A stretch of 64,000 bases of DNA. It comes from Emergomyces orientalis. Its lineage: Eukaryota; Ascomycota; Eurotiomycetes; Onygenales; Ajellomycetaceae. The translations under genes and the position numbers were made by a program. This document shows, one piece after another, positions 10,149 through 22,700 of the stretch; within the stretch, counting starts at the first letter, position 1; every line of letters begins with the position of its first letter. The notes under the pieces are model-generated. The model saw only the letters and a program-made list of their open reading frames with translations, was not told the origin of the DNA and ran no database searches. The stretch spans positions 372,001 to 436,000 of the forward strand of contig MOWL01000004.1 of NCBI GenBank assembly GCA_002110485.1. The letters are read 5' to 3'.

Positions 10149-13100
10149 CTAACCAACCCATCTTCTGGCGCTGTAGAAAATCCGTCCCCAAGGGCCAATA
10201 TCTCCCCATTCCTCCACCTTGTCGGGCGGGATCCAACTTCCAACACCTGCCATGATAGTGCGCTCTGGATGCGGCATGAGAGCTAAGACTTTACCATCAG
10301 GAGTTCGAACTCCGGCAATACCTTCTGGGCTCCCATTAGGATTAAAAGGGTATTTCATCGTGGGTTTCAGCGACGTGTTATTGAGGTAGAGGATCGGTGC
10401 GAGATTCTGTTTCACAAGACTCTCTGCGTTTGAGCTGGAGGTTGCGAAAGATGCGCGTCCCTCGCCATGTGCGACCGCAATGGGCAAGCTGGAGCCGTGC
10501 ATGCCGTGAAGGAAGACGCTGGGTGTTGCCGGGTCAGGATCGTTGATGCCTACCATGCAGACACGACCTTCGTATTGTTCGCTCTCGTTGCGTTCGAAGC
10601 TAGGCCAGTCCTGTGCGCCTGGGATAAGTTCTTTGAGGCGACTGAGGAATTGGCAGCCGTTGCAGACGCCCAGAGTAAAGGTATCCGGGCGCTGGAAGAA
10701 GGATTGGAATTCGTTTCTAGTGTTCTTATGAAGGAGTGCTGATTTAGACCAGCCTTGACCGGCGCCAAGGACGTCACCATATGAAAATCCCCCGCACGCT
10801 GCAAGGCCGACAAAAGAAGATAAAGAAACTTGTCCGGAAATAATGTCTGTCATGTGGACGTCGACGGCAGTAAATCCAGCCATGTTAAAAGCGAAGGCCA
10901 TTTCAGCTTGGCTGTTAACGCCCTGTTCGCGGAGGATCGCGACCCGTGGTTTGGCAGAGAAGGGAGAGTATCGAGACGTAAGGCTAGTCATTAATGGCAG
11001 TGCGGATTCCTTGGGGTCAAAGGAGAGGTTGTATGCTAGGCCGGGATCTCCGTCGTCAAGGATGTTTGCGTACTCTTGGTCTGCGGCTGCGGGATTGTCA
11101 CGGAGCCGTTGCATTTGGTAAGATGTGCTGGCCCACGTCTGTTGCAACTTGGAGCGGGAGTTCCGATAGATCAAAGTGGAATCATGATAAATTGCTAAAT
11201 TTTGTTTAGATTTGTCAGATACTCGACCGATTCGGAATATCAAGCCAGGTGGAGGGCCACAGGTTGCAAAGCAGCTTCGGAATTGATTCTCATGCTTTTT
11301 GCGCACCTGGAATACAGCTCCAAGTTCCTCGTTGAAAAGAGTCTCGAGGGCATGGCGAGGATCAGAGCTTTGAGAAATATCGTCCAGCATAACTTGAACC
11401 CCACATCTGCCGGCAAACATCATTTCAGCAAGAGTGGTGAAAAGACCTCCATCTGATCTATCGTGATATGCAAGGACAATACCGGCTTCCTGGAGCTGTT
11501 GGGTGGCGTCGAAAAAGTCTTTCAGCAGCTCAACATCATGAACATCGGGGCATTGATTTCCCACTTGTCCGAACACCTGCGCCAGCGATGAACCTCCAAG
11601 AGCCTTACGACCGAATGATAGGTCAACAAACATAAGTACGGTTTCACCAACTTCTTCAAAGCTGCGGAGAGCTGGCGTCCAGGTTTTCCGTATATCTCCA
11701 ACGGGTGCAAACGCTGAGATCACAACAGACATAGGGGCCGTAACTTCTCGTGGCTCTTGAGATTTTTCATCCTTCCACTTCATCTTCATTGACATTGAGT
11801 CTTTCCCAACAGGAATACTAATACCTAGCTGTGGACATAGGCCCACCCCAATGGCTTCGACAGCTTCGTATATCGCCGCACCTTCTCCAGGATGGCTTCC
11901 TGCTGACATCCAATTGGCTGAGAGCTTGACTCGGGTCAACTGGCCAAGTAGGTCCGCAGCAGCAATATTCATGATAGATTCCGCAACCGCCATTCTTGCA
12001 GAAGCGGCTGGCGATATTAGGGCCAGAGTTGGCTTCTCCCCCATGGCCATGGCTTCACCAGTCCTCAATCCCTGAAGCAATGATGTTGCCGTAACGGAGA
12101 CATCTGATACAGGAACTTGCCAAGGCCCAGCCATTTGATCCCTCGCCGTTAGCCCACCTACAGTTCTATCGCTAATGGTGATGAGGAATGATTTCGAACC
12201 GACAGCAGGTAAATTGAGGACTCTCGTGACAGCTTCGTTAAACAAGCTATCCTTAGGGACGCTAGGCAGGTAAGTTTGAAGGCTGGAGTCGAAGGAACGA
12301 AGAGAAAGTTGTCTAGATGTAACATTCCTGGTCATTTTCGGTGGTTTGCCGAATAATACGGAAAGGGGAAGATCGATTGGATCGGGTTGATTTTTCGAAT
12401 CCCGGTCAAGAAGAATAAGCCTCCTGTCTTCCTCAGGTTGCCCCAGTCCGCGACCAACAACCGAATAACCACACCGTTCCCGTTTCGCGATCGCGGTAAA
12501 TTTGTTCATTCCTTCCTCTCCAACGGCCATTACATATCGCTCTTGGGCCTCACAGCACCATATCTGCATCGGACTCATACCTTTGTCGGCGTTGTCAATC
12601 TCACGGAGCTCGAATTTCGCTCCCAGGCCAGCATCATGGATAAGTTCAGGAAGGGCATTTGATAGACCTCCGGCTCCGACGTCATGGATGAACTTGATGG
12701 GGTTATCGGCTCCCATAGCTGCGCAGGCATTTATGACTTCCTGCGCTCTCCGCTGGACTTCTGCATTTCCTCTCTGAACGCTAGCAAAGTCCAGATCTGC
12801 GGATCCTTCGCCGGAAGCAATGCTGGAAGCTGCACCTCCACCCAAGCCGATCAGCATTGCCGGACCACCAAGGACAACCAAAAACGAGCCAGGTTTGACG
12901 GCGTGCGGACTTTTGAGCGCATGCTGTGGTCGTACAGTCCCAACTCCACCGGCAATCATGATGGGCTTATGATAGCCTCGGAGCTCCGATTGCCCATTCC
13001 CAATATCGATTTTGGTGAGGAGGGTTCGAAAGTAGCCAGCAGTACATGGTCTTCCAAACTCGTTGTTGAATGCGGCGCTGCCGATTGGAGCCTCCAGCAT

Positions 13101-14237
13101 AATATCCAGGCTGCTTGCGATGTGATTGGGCTTGCCAACGTCGAGTTCCCAGGGTTGTTTATGTCCAGGGATCAGTAGATCCGAAACGCAGAAACCACTA
13201 AGACCGGTCTTCGGTTTTGAACCTCTGCCAACAGCTCCCTCGTCACGAATTTCACCTCCAGAACCAGTTGCTGCGCCAGGGAAAGGTGAGACGGCGGTTG
13301 GGTGATTGTGTGTTTCGACCTTGGCCAAGAAATGAACCTGCTCTTTTGTTTGAGTCCATTCTCCATTGACCGGGTTAGGGGCCCAATAGCCGGCTGTTTC
13401 TCCTTCTAGAACAGCAGCATTGTCGCTATATGCACTAATCGTGTACTCCGGATGTTTTTTGTGGGTATTCCTGATCATACCAAACAAAGTGTTTGGCTTC
13501 TCCTCACCATCAATGATCCAGGTAGCGTTAAATTGCTTATGACGGCAGTGCTCAGAGTTAACTTGGGCAAACATGAACAACTCGACGTCAGTGGGAGGTC
13601 GACCCACTAGACCACCGGGCGCGTAGGCATCTACCAGGTAGTCGATTTCAGATTGGTCCAATGCCAAACCAAGTCGGGTATTTGCCTCTTGTAGCACCTC
13701 AACCGGAGATTTACCCTCTCCATAAAGGGGTATTGTTTCAAGGGGAAGAGGTTGGTGCTCGGAGAACATGAGGAGAAGATCTGGCTCATCACTACTTATC
13801 ATTTGAGTCATTCGATCATGAAGAATGTCCAAGGCAGCCTTGTCCAACTCTTTGCAACCTTCAGCAAACAGGCACGAGATTCGCAAGCCACGTTCAATGC
13901 GTTTGACGTGACTTTTAAGGCCACAAACATGGGATATCCCGGTAGCCTGAGAACTCCAAGGCGAAATGGTGCCGGTTCGCGGGGTAACATGATAAACTGC
14001 GAATGGCCCGTCTGTTGACTGAAACGAGGCCGGTACACCTACAATATCTCCGTAATGCAGAAGCTGTTCCAGCACAGCACGTTCGTTTTCCTGCAGATCC
14101 CCAGTAGCATGAACATAATGAACCCACTGGGCCCGCACATCCTTCACTCCGATGCTCTCCGCAATGGAACAGCTTCGGGATTGAGAAAAGGCAATTGAGC
14201 CTAAAATTGTAAGATAAGTCGAGTTTGAGGAAAGCAT
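10149..14237 (-). CDS. ADE6: Phosphoribosylformylglycinamidine (FGAM) synthase
   Basis: Single-exon frame of 1362 residues, the usual length for the eukaryotic enzyme. It catalyses the fourth step of cytosolic purine synthesis: FGAR + glutamine + ATP gives FGAM. I chose the ATG at 14237 because the seven codons upstream begin with a TTG. Visible landmarks in order: the N-terminal domain (SIGVKDVRAQWVHYVH), the linker and first ATPase half (NSEHCRHKQFNATW; KVETHNHPTAVSPFPGAATG), the second half (DQMAGPWQVPVSDVSVT; GKDSMSMKMKW), and a C-terminal class I glutamine amidotransferase domain. That last domain has nucleophile Cys near 1192 (GVCNGCQF) and His/Glu near 1323-1325 (MPHPER). All key residues look intact. 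It is convergent with the GCP5-like gene, and a 2.3 kb divergent region separates it from the MFS gene. Confidence 0.97.
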   Translation of the reverse strand: MLSSNSTYLTILGSIAFSQSRSCSIAESIGVKDVRAQWVHYVHATGDLQENERAVLEQLLHYGDIVGVPASFQSTDGPFAVYHVTPRTGTISPWSSQATGISHVCGLKSHVKRIERGLRISCLFAEGCKELDKAALDILHDRMTQMISSDEPDLLLMFSEHQPLPLETIPLYGEGKSPVEVLQEANTRLGLALDQSEIDYLVDAYAPGGLVGRPPTDVELFMFAQVNSEHCRHKQFNATWIIDGEEKPNTLFGMIRNTHKKHPEYTISAYSDNAAVLEGETAGYWAPNPVNGEWTQTKEQVHFLAKVETHNHPTAVSPFPGAATGSGGEIRDEGAVGRGSKPKTGLSGFCVSDLLIPGHKQPWELDVGKPNHIASSLDIMLEAPIGSAAFNNEFGRPCTAGYFRTLLTKIDIGNGQSELRGYHKPIMIAGGVGTVRPQHALKSPHAVKPGSFLVVLGGPAMLIGLGGGAASSIASGEGSADLDFASVQRGNAEVQRRAQEVINACAAMGADNPIKFIHDVGAGGLSNALPELIHDAGLGAKFELREIDNADKGMSPMQIWCCEAQERYVMAVGEEGMNKFTAIAKRERCGYSVVGRGLGQPEEDRRLILLDRDSKNQPDPIDLPLSVLFGKPPKMTRNVTSRQLSLRSFDSSLQTYLPSVPKDSLFNEAVTRVLNLPAVGSKSFLITISDRTVGGLTARDQMAGPWQVPVSDVSVTATSLLQGLRTGEAMAMGEKPTLALISPAASARMAVAESIMNIAAADLLGQLTRVKLSANWMSAGSHPGEGAAIYEAVEAIGVGLCPQLGISIPVGKDSMSMKMKWKDEKSQEPREVTAPMSVVISAFAPVGDIRKTWTPALRSFEEVGETVLMFVDLSFGRKALGGSSLAQVFGQVGNQCPDVHDVELLKDFFDATQQLQEAGIVLAYHDRSDGGLFTTLAEMMFAGRCGVQVMLDDISQSSDPRHALETLFNEELGAVFQVRKKHENQFRSCFATCGPPPGLIFRIGRVSDKSKQNLAIYHDSTLIYRNSRSKLQQTWASTSYQMQRLRDNPAAADQEYANILDDGDPGLAYNLSFDPKESALPLMTSLTSRYSPFSAKPRVAILREQGVNSQAEMAFAFNMAGFTAVDVHMTDIISGQVSLSSFVGLAACGGFSYGDVLGAGQGWSKSALLHKNTRNEFQSFFQRPDTFTLGVCNGCQFLSRLKELIPGAQDWPSFERNESEQYEGRVCMVGINDPDPATPSVFLHGMHGSSLPIAVAHGEGRASFATSSSNAESLVKQNLAPILYLNNTSLKPTMKYPFNPNGSPEGIAGVRTPDGKVLALMPHPERTIMAGVGSWIPPDKVEEWGDIGPWGRIFYSARRWVG

Positions 14238-16574
14238 TGCGAATGCTAGGCAGTGCAAATGGGTATCTGAGTAAAACGTGGCCGGCCAAAATTCATATAC
14301 CGTCAGCTGGTGAAGGGAGGCAAAAGGTGCCCCGCGTCAACTTTGACTCACCCAACAGGTTAACAGCCACTTCGAGATATTCAGGTCCGATAGGGGGATA
14401 CCCTTGGCCAAGGGCTTTCGCAAGAAAAAGACAATGCTATCATCAGCAGCAATATTGACTCTGTCGCCGTTCGTATGAGTCGGTGTGGGCAAAATGTTCC
14501 GCGCCAGGGATGAGAGAATTTGTTCGGTCACGTGGTGATAGGTTTTGGGCAGCGGAAAAATCGATGTACACTAGCCAGAAACAGTTAAGGCCGATCTCCT
14601 CGATGAGTCAGCAATACATTGTGCAGGTAACGTGATCTCCCGTTTCATCACTTCCTTGTTTTCCTCTCATCAGTTCATTATCTTCACCAGTCAAGGCAGA
14701 TCAAGAAGAATTATGAACGGGAATCATCAGTTCGTCTACTCTCTGTAGCGTTCTAACTTTCAATGACCACCCAAACATCACGGAATTGTTTCCGTTGGTG
14801 CTATGTGGGGAGTCCCAAGGATCAGGGGTTATGAGCAAAACGAAGCAAAAAAAAGGATTATCAATTTCTCACGACGCTCATGCTTAACGCATTCACAGGT
14901 GCTTGATTCTATGACCAGCTGCCATCGTCGTAGATGTTTGCACCTACTCTGGCCGTAGACCGGGCAGGTACTAAACTCTTCTCGTACAAAGTCCAGCAAT
15001 CTGGCTTCCAATCATCACAAGCAAGAAGGAGCCTCGAAGCAATTTATCACGGCTCATGTGCCAGTCCCCATGTTAGACTCTCCACTAGAAAGCATTTCTC
15101 GCTCTGAGGGATTATGGATTATATTGCCAATATTAGCGTGAGATAAGCTGTGACAATCGTCGTTGGGCCTGTAAGCTAATCGTGATCTTCCTACGGGCGC
15201 GCGGTGCACGCATCGCCTACCAAGGACGTGTGTCAACCAGGAGAAACTCGAAGTACGACGTTATTTATGACACCCCTTTTTCAATTCAATCCTAGCTTCC
15301 TGAGGGAACGCGGAGGTCAATAATCGAATTTTCCGATCAGCATCCAACGGAGGGGAGGGCATTTAAGTGATATATTTTACCTCCCAAGCGTCCCGAAACA
15401 AACCCGACAGAAAGGGTTGGCGAGGGGTAGCTTTTTACCAAAAAATCCTTGTAAGCCACTGGAAAAGCATATTTCGGGAACAGAAAGTATATCAATATTA
15501 CCCAAGGCTCCATTGCCAATCCCGGCCGTTCACTCATTCCGCTGTCATATATTCCTTTACTTGGTGACATTAAGAGACTCGAATCGCCCAAATTGACGTG
15601 ACAATCGACGACCCCTCCAAACATGGGATAATGATAATGTTAACATCGGCTCTTGGGCCGTTTGATCCGGATAGACCCAGTTTTTGTTGTTGTGATTTCA
15701 GGTAGCGCGCCCCGCTTGGCTAGGTCCCGTCGCCAACCTGAACTTTTGAATATTGCGCATGCGCGAGGACTCAATAATGTGCTGTTGATATGTTTGGTGT
15801 CTTCGGGTCGATTTTCGTTTCGTTTCCTCGAATGTCATGGAAATCCTTTCCCGTTATTCCATTGATGGCAGCAAACCGCATTGTCGGACCAACCAAAATC
15901 CAAGAGAAAAAATCCCGTGTCAGCCTCAGAGTGCTGTTTATGCTCCATATTATTTGTTTTGGATGCCTTGACATTTTTGTTTCTTCTGCTTACGACTAAA
16001 TGTTGTCAAGTTCGTCTCTTAGCCAGCTTAACTGAGCTTCGAGGGGTTTCGTCGCCACCGAAATAATCATAGCTCTGGCTAAAACCACCTACTGTGCATA
16101 ATCTCAATGTCGCATGATGCGGCATGCTGTATCTACCAGCTACCAGTATACCAGCTTCAGAGATGCAAGTTTGAATAAGCGCAGAAAAGGCGGAGTTTCA
16201 CATTCTGGAAAGTTGTTCTATACGCTTTAGCCTTTTCGGTGCCATATAATCTTGCCCGTTTATGTGGGGCGCCGAGCAGTTCCCGAGAGTATACCGAGCG
16301 TCGACAGAGAAACACCCTGCAATTGTGCGCCCCCTACGATGTTTTATATCTGATAAGCATAAACTGTACTGCCTTATTTATAAGTTATGGCACCTACCTC
16401 GCCCCTTTCCGTTGCCACAATGAAGTTACCGATGCGACCGAGATGCCGCCTTACCCTGGTTGAAATTCTATACCCCTGGTGTATATAAATCGACGAATCG
16501 CCCCGTTATGTTCAGCTCTTCTACATATTGTTATCTTGGAAATTTTTACTTATTCCTCAGTGAAAATCGTGAAG
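14238..16574. other. Long divergent intergenic region (ADE6 / MFS transporter)
   Basis: About 2.3 kb upstream of both genes. The only open frames are short and lack family features or convincing splice partners. The right end carries a TATA-like element just before the MFS start. I see no gene in the rest. Confidence 0.55.
16482..16490 (+). promoter_or_regulatory. TATA-like element before the MFS transporter
   Basis: TATATAAAT lies about 85 bases upstream of the ATG at 16575, a plausible distance for a fungal core promoter with a short leader. Confidence 0.5.
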
Positions 16575-18422
16575 ATGGAAGAAGATCCAATGCACGATCA
16601 TTCCGTCCGGCGTACGCCGACCTACTCTACTGGACTACCAAACACAATTGACCCTACGGATCTTCCATCCCGCATTCTTAGGGAGACCGCTACCCTTGAG
16701 GAATATACGCAGGAAACAAGGGAAGGCCGTATCATAAAGCCAGTCAGATCTAATGTGACTGGTAAGATCGAAGACTACGACCTCGTCACCTTTAAGATCG
16801 ATGATCCCGAAAACCCAAAGAATTGGAGCAAAGCACGGAAATGGTACGTCACGATGGTCGTAGCTATTACATGCTTCGTCGTCGCCTTTGATAGTAGTGT
16901 GATCACAGCTGGCATAAGCCAGGTAGCGGAGGAATTCCAAATAGGTGAAATCGTGGCGCTCCTTACGATCACGGTCTTTGTTATTGGATTTGGTGTTGGT
17001 CCGTTCCACCTTCCCCACCGCTTCTCCAGAATGTTGTATCGTGGAGGTATATTTTTGCTAATATTCTATTAATTACAGGACCAATGATTTTCGCTCCCTT
17101 GTCAGAAATGGTTGGACGAAGGCCAGTATATGGCTCTACGTTGTTAGTCGCCGTTGTCTTCTTGATTCCTTGTGCCGTGGCGAAAAACTTTGCAACCCTC
17201 GTCGTTTGCCGTGCGATTGCGGGTATTGCATTCAGTGCCCCTATGACACTTGTTGGAGGTACATTGGCAGACATGTGGAGAAACGAAGAGCGTGGTGTTC
17301 CCATGGCAGCTTTTAGTGCTGCCCCGTTCATTGGACCTGCAGCTGGTCCTCTTATCGGTGGTTTTCTGTCCGATGCGAAAGGCTGGAGATGGCTCTACTG
17401 GCTTCAGCTCATTGTGTCGGGAGCTGTTTGGGTGTTGATTACGTTCACCGTCCCCGAAACGTACACCCCCACACTTCTTGCCAAGAGGGCCAAAAAGATG
17501 AGGAAAGAGACAAACAACAATAGATACGTGACAGAACAGGACCTGGATTCCAGGCCACTAGGAGAAAAGCTCCGCCTCTTCCTTTTCCGGCCATTCCAGC
17601 TCCTCTTTTTGGAACCTATTGTTCTACTCTTATCGATTTATATGTCGGTACTTTATGGCCTGCTCTACATGTTTTTCATTGCGTAAGTTCTCCATAACAT
17701 ATTAAAATGTTGGGCAGGAAATAGGACTAACCTCCTTCATTTAACAGATTTCCTATCGTTTATCAGAAAGGCAAAGGTTATTCCGCTGGTACTACTGGGC
17801 TGATGTTTATTCCTCTCGCAATCGGGGTCTTCACCAGTGCCTGCTGCGCTCCACTGGTTAACAATCACTACATAGGGCTGAGTCAGAAGTATGGCGGGAA
17901 GCCCCCTGCAGAGATGCGTTTGATTCCTATGATGATGTCCTGCTGGTTAATTCCAATTGGAATGTTCATTTTTGCATGGACCTCATATTCCCACATACAT
18001 TGGATTGGGCCAGCACTGGGAGGCCTCCCTGTTGGATTTGGGTTCATCTTCTTGTATAACTCCTGTAACAACTACCTAGGTAAGCTCCTGCCAGTTTTCC
18101 TCAGTCCAGCCTGCCCGGACGAAAAATACAGCATATGACGTCATGCTAACACGATTCCCCAGTGGACACCTATCAACACCAAGCTGCTTCTGCGCTTGCT
18201 GCCAAAACATTTTTGCGATCCATGTGGGGTGCGTCTGTCGTGCTGTTCACTCGCCAGATGTACACTAGGTTGGGCTACCAGTGGGCAAGCTCGCTAATCG
18301 CATTCCTCGCATTGGCTTGCTGCGCGATTCCATTCGGTTTCTATTACAAGGGTGAAGCAATCCGGAGACACTCCAGATACGCCTTTGTCGATGACGCGGA
18401 GCAAGCAACACCAGAGAAATAA
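16575..18422 (+). CDS. MFS transporter, DHA1 (drug:H+ antiporter / polyamine) type
   Basis: Four exons, 16575-16998, 17079-17682, 17748-18079 and 18163-18422, join in phase to 539 residues. Donors are GTCCGT (weak), GTAAGT and GTAAGC. A hydrophilic N-terminus of about 90 residues ends in DPENPKNWSKARKW, the typical entry to this group. Twelve membrane segments follow. The conserved loop 2-3 motif appears as PLSEMVGRRPVY, and an SAPMTLVGGTLADMW segment and a GAAGPLIGG-like segment (IGPAAGPLIGG) are clear. A charged central loop (LLAKRAKKMRKETNNN) separates the halves. Relatives export antifungals, polyamines or toxic metabolites at the plasma membrane; the substrate here cannot be told. No biosynthetic cluster adjoins it. 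Confidence 0.93.
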
Positions 18423-19041
18423 TCTGATCACATCACAGCACAACTGTGAGCCTAAGCTCCTCGCTTTTATACCTGCATACGATGAGGTTGGATAGTAATG
18501 GCCAATCGGACTCCCTGCATTCGTGGTTTTCAACATGAGAACCAGATATCGACTTTTTAATCGTTTTTTTTTCTTCATGAATTTCTTCGAGTTTTTCCTT
18601 TTTCTCCCTTTCAGTTCCCTTTCTATGTCTTCTTAGCTTCCTATAGCTCCTCTGACCCAGAATGCATGTTTTCACTTTCCACTCTAATATCCTCTTCCCC
18701 CTTTCTTTTATCGTTTGGTCACATTTTGACATAGAAAACAATTGACGACCTGGACGTTGTTGCTCTTCATTTACCTGTTATTACCTACCAAGGGAGGTAG
18801 ATTGGCGAAACATGCGGCGCTTGATATCATTTTTTGATCATAGATTATAGATAAAATATGTATATAGATCCAAGTAGATTAGAGATAGATGGCTACGGAG
18901 ATAAATATAATAAAATAATTAAATTAATAAAATACAAAACATTTTGAAACGTTAAACATTAGCCGCTGACGCCAGGAACCAGAAAAGTCGACCTCGCTAA
19001 ATGCGCCACCTGACCTCGTTATGTAAGCAGACCTCGCAGAT
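18423..19041. other. 3' flank and AT-rich spacer
   Basis: Downstream of the MFS gene and before the transposon block. It contains T- and pyrimidine-rich sequence to about 18720, then AT-rich sequence to 18960, then a more GC-rich stretch with CpGs. No gene is seen. Confidence 0.55.
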
Positions 19042-19160
19042 TGTAGCGGCCGCCGCCTCGGTGGCGTTGCCTAAGCGACCGCCCCGCCCGCACGTGATTC
19101 ATGTACGCATAAACATTGCTAGCTAGTTTCCCTCACAATAGAGAGTTCAACCATCCCACA
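19042..19160. mobile_element. Solo LTR (119 bases) with 5-bp target-site duplication
   Basis: The segment begins TGTAGCGGCC and ends CCATCCCACA, giving the TGT...ACA ends of an LTR. It is flanked by identical CAGAT pentamers at 19037-19041 and 19161-19165. It keeps many CpGs, unlike the decayed repeats to its right, so it is probably a fairly recent solo LTR or a very short LTR-type element. No internal coding sequence is attached. Confidence 0.7.
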
Positions 19161-19164
19161 CAGA

Positions 19165-19271
19165 TGTTGGGCGTTAGCAGCCGCAGCGGCCGCCCAGTGG
19201 CGTGCACGTGACATAGCGTATATAGATAGCTAGCTTCCTCCCACTCAATACAGAAGGATAACCATCCCACA
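19165..19271. repeat. Diverged relative of the adjacent solo LTR
   Basis: This shares ordered blocks with 19042-19160: GCGGCCGCC, GTGGCGT, GCACGTGA, TAGCTAG and the ending AACCATCCCACA. It lies immediately downstream in the same orientation. I found no clean target-site duplication, so the left boundary (TGTTGGGCG) is tentative. Confidence 0.5.
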
Positions 19272-19609
19272 GATTTTGACCTGAATAGCATGTTTTGAAT
19301 GAAATCATACAAATTTTCATAAAAACATGCTTCAATTTATGCGGATGAGTTCACTGATGATTTGAGAATCATTTTTCCAAAAGAATATAATATTACTACA
19401 TATTAAGAGACAAAAAAACCGATTTTCCTGAACCAGCTCAACTTTTCAAAAATAGTAAGAATAAAAAGACATTCATTTGAAAGCTCTTGATTGGGAAAGT
19501 AATCTATTCAATTTTTATTAAGATTGAGCACAATTTGGTGAGTTTATTGAAGAAAATGTGGTTGAGAGCCTCTGTAAGGGGCAAGCAATTAGGTATGAAA
19601 GAACTATAT

Positions 19610-19798
19610 TGTGCCTAAAATACAAGAAGAAAAGCTTAAGAAAGAAAAGAGAAAGAAAAGAGAGAGTGCAAAGAGTGTGAAGAAAAGAGCTCTAAGTGCA
19701 AGCTGCAAGTGAGGGCTAGCCACTAGCATGGAAGCTATTAGTATGTTTGGGCGGCTAGCCCGAGTCCATATAACCATATAGGGGTTCAACCCCTGACA
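19610..19798 (-). mobile_element. 3' LTR of a decayed Ty3/gypsy element
   Basis: On the minus strand the LTR starts TGTCAGGGGTTGAACCCC at 19798, directly after a polypurine tract (the complement of 19799-19819). The inner boundary is therefore well defined. The outer boundary at 19610 (TGTGCC on the plus strand) is only a candidate. The TGTCAGGGGTTGA end overlaps the last codons of the pol frame. Confidence 0.6.
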
Positions 19799-22700
19799 TT
19801 ACCCCCCTCCTCCCCTTCCGTGGTCCTCCGCAGGTAGTCATCAAGAGCCTGAGTCTCCTCCATTAGAGATGCCTTTATCCAGGTGGGGGCAGTTCAGCCC
19901 ACCCATTTGACCAGATAATGCTTCTGGTGGTACCTAATCTTCTTCTTAAGAATCTTCTCAACATAATACTCCTCGTGCCCATCAACATCTATGGCCGGTG
20001 GTTGGGGTTCATGGCAGATTTGGGATGGCAGCGGGTCTCCAGCAGCAGGGCGAAGTAAATCCACATGAAAAACATTATTAATCTCAGATGACATATTCAA
20101 TTGATAGACATGAGAGCCAATTCTCTCTATTATCTTGAACTTTTCATTTTGAACATTCAGCTTCTTTGAAGACTGAAGTGTAGACACATTCTTCAAACTC
20201 AGTCAGACAGTGTCATCAACTCTGTATTCTGAGGCAGCATCTTGATGATGATTAGCCTGGAGCTCTTGTTCTTGCTGGGCATTTGTCATTGAAGTCTGAG
20301 CCCAGGTTGCTGCATTCTTCAGCTTTGCTAGAATTAATTCTGCTTGCTTAATTGAGTTTTGAGAACTCTTGGAAACTGAAGTGTTCTCTTTCAGCTGTAA
20401 TGAGTCTAAATTATACTCATGCATCAAGAAGAATGAGCTCATGCCAGTAGTTGCTGAGTCTCTATCATTCATGGCTAATTCAGTGGATGCTAAACATCCT
20501 GACCAGTCATTCTGTGCAAAGTTTGTGAACTTCCTGATATAGGCCTTCAGTGACTGATTTGCCTGTTCCGTGGACTCATCTGTCTCTGAATGATAGACAG
20601 TAAAGAGACATCTGGTGATGCCTAACTTCTTACATACATGTGACCAAAGGGCTCCAACAAACTGCATTCCGCGGTCTGAGACTATAGCTGATGGCACACC
20701 ATGCCTTCTATAGAAGCAGTTGATAAAGACATTCACTAGTGTCTCAGTGTCTATTTTCTTACAGGGTTCAATTATCACATCTTTGCTCAGACGGTTCATG
20801 ATCACCATGATATTAGTGAATTCATCAAACTCTGGAAGTTTCACAATGAAGTCAATGGAGATTTCTCTCCATATTCAGTCTGATATGAGCAGGGGCTTTA
20901 GCAGGCCATGTCAACACTCCTTTCATGCTGTGTTTGCCCTACAAATGTTATAATTATGGGTGAAGACTCTCACATCTTGAACACAGTTAGGTCAAAAATA
21001 GTTTCAGACAAGGATTTGATACATGACCTCTTGTTCAGGGTGTTCTGTCATCACTGAATCATGGATCTTCTGTAGTATTCTGATCTGTAGGGGTTCAGAG
21101 TCTGGGACTCACTTCTGCTCTCTAAAGCAGAGATATTCATTTTCAATACTACATTCTGTCACTGAGATCTTGATCTTTAATTATGAAGAAAACTTTCAAG
21201 AGTCACTGTGAATAATCTGTTTCAGTTTCTTGAGTGTGTTGTCATTCTCTTTAGCCTGAGCCCATTCTTCAGTGAGAGTGCGTTCTTCTATAAGCAGGGC
21301 TGGTGCTGTGATTGGCACTGCACTAACAGATTGAGGTTCACATGAGAGTTGAGAAACATCTGAGAAAGGCTTTCTCAGACTCTTTCTGTCAATCATCAAG
21401 AAGCATTTAACTGACTGTAGCATTTGAAATTCCCTGTAGGCATGTCTCTCGTTGTCTTGGCCACTTGGTAGGTTCTGGTCCCGGCGGGATAGGGCGTCCG
21501 CGGCAGCGTTGTCCTTACCAGGCTGATACACCAATTCAAAATTGAAACAGCTCAGGAACTGAGCTCAGTGTACTTGCCTTTCTGAGAGCTTCCGCGAGGT
21601 CATGAAGTACTCTAAATTCTTGTGATCAGTGATGATCTTGAACTTGTCAGTACTTCTTAACTGAGAGTCTCATTCTTCCAAGCATCTGATTACAGTGAGC
21701 AATTCCTTATCATGAATTTCATAGTTGCATTCAGCGGGTGTGTTCTTCTTAGAGAAGAAGGCACATGGTCTCAGCAGTTCATCATTATCATACTGAGAGA
21801 GTACTTCTCTGATAACATAATCAGAGAAATCTGTTTCAACAACTGTTTCACAATCAGAGAAGAACTGCAGTAATATTAGTGCAGAGATGAACATCTTTTT
21901 AAGCAATTTAAAGATCTGATTTACTTTCTTGAATCAGTTAAACTTTATGTCCTTTTTGATGAGCTCTGTGAGGGGGGCCATGATCTTCAAGAAATTCTGT
22001 ATAAATCTTCTATAAAAGTTCATGAATTCTATGAACCCACAGACATCTTTAACTGTAGTGAGAGCTTGTCATTTTATAATTATCTGAATCTTCTCTGGAT
22101 TCATGCTCACACCTTTTCCAGCCTCTATGATAAATTCTAGATACTTGGTTGATTGAACCTTGAAGTCACACTTGTCTATATCAATCTGAAGGCCAGTCTT
22201 ATGTAACTTGGTAAGTACCTTTTCAACATGTTGGCGGTGTTGCTTAAGACTGCCTGAGGTGAAAATCAAGATATCATCAATATAGACAGATACAAACTTA
22301 TCCAGGTATTCATGTAGAGCTCAATTGATGTACTTCTGAAAGATGCTAGAGGCATTTACCAATTCAAAGAGAGTTATCAGCTATTTATAGAGCTCATATT
22401 GAGTTCTGAAGGCTGTCTTCCATTCATCATCTTCTGCAATGCGAAGCCTGTGAAAAGCTGCAGTAACATCAAGCTTTGTAAATCATTTTGTCTTGTCAAT
22501 ACATTCTAGGGTCTCATTGATTAATGGAAGGGGGTATCGGTCCTTGTGAGTGATTGCATTCAAGTCACAGTAGTCTACACAGAATTGTAGACCACCTCCT
22601 GGTTTCCGAGCAAAGAGCACAGGGGCTGCTGCCGGTGAATTACTCACTTGTATGAAGCCTTTATTCAAGTAATTCAGTAGTGTCTTTCAGAGGACAAGAA

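Noticed and set aside
10467..14289. Many plus- and minus-strand frames across ADE6
   Set aside because: Shadows of the intact 1362-codon ADE6 frame.
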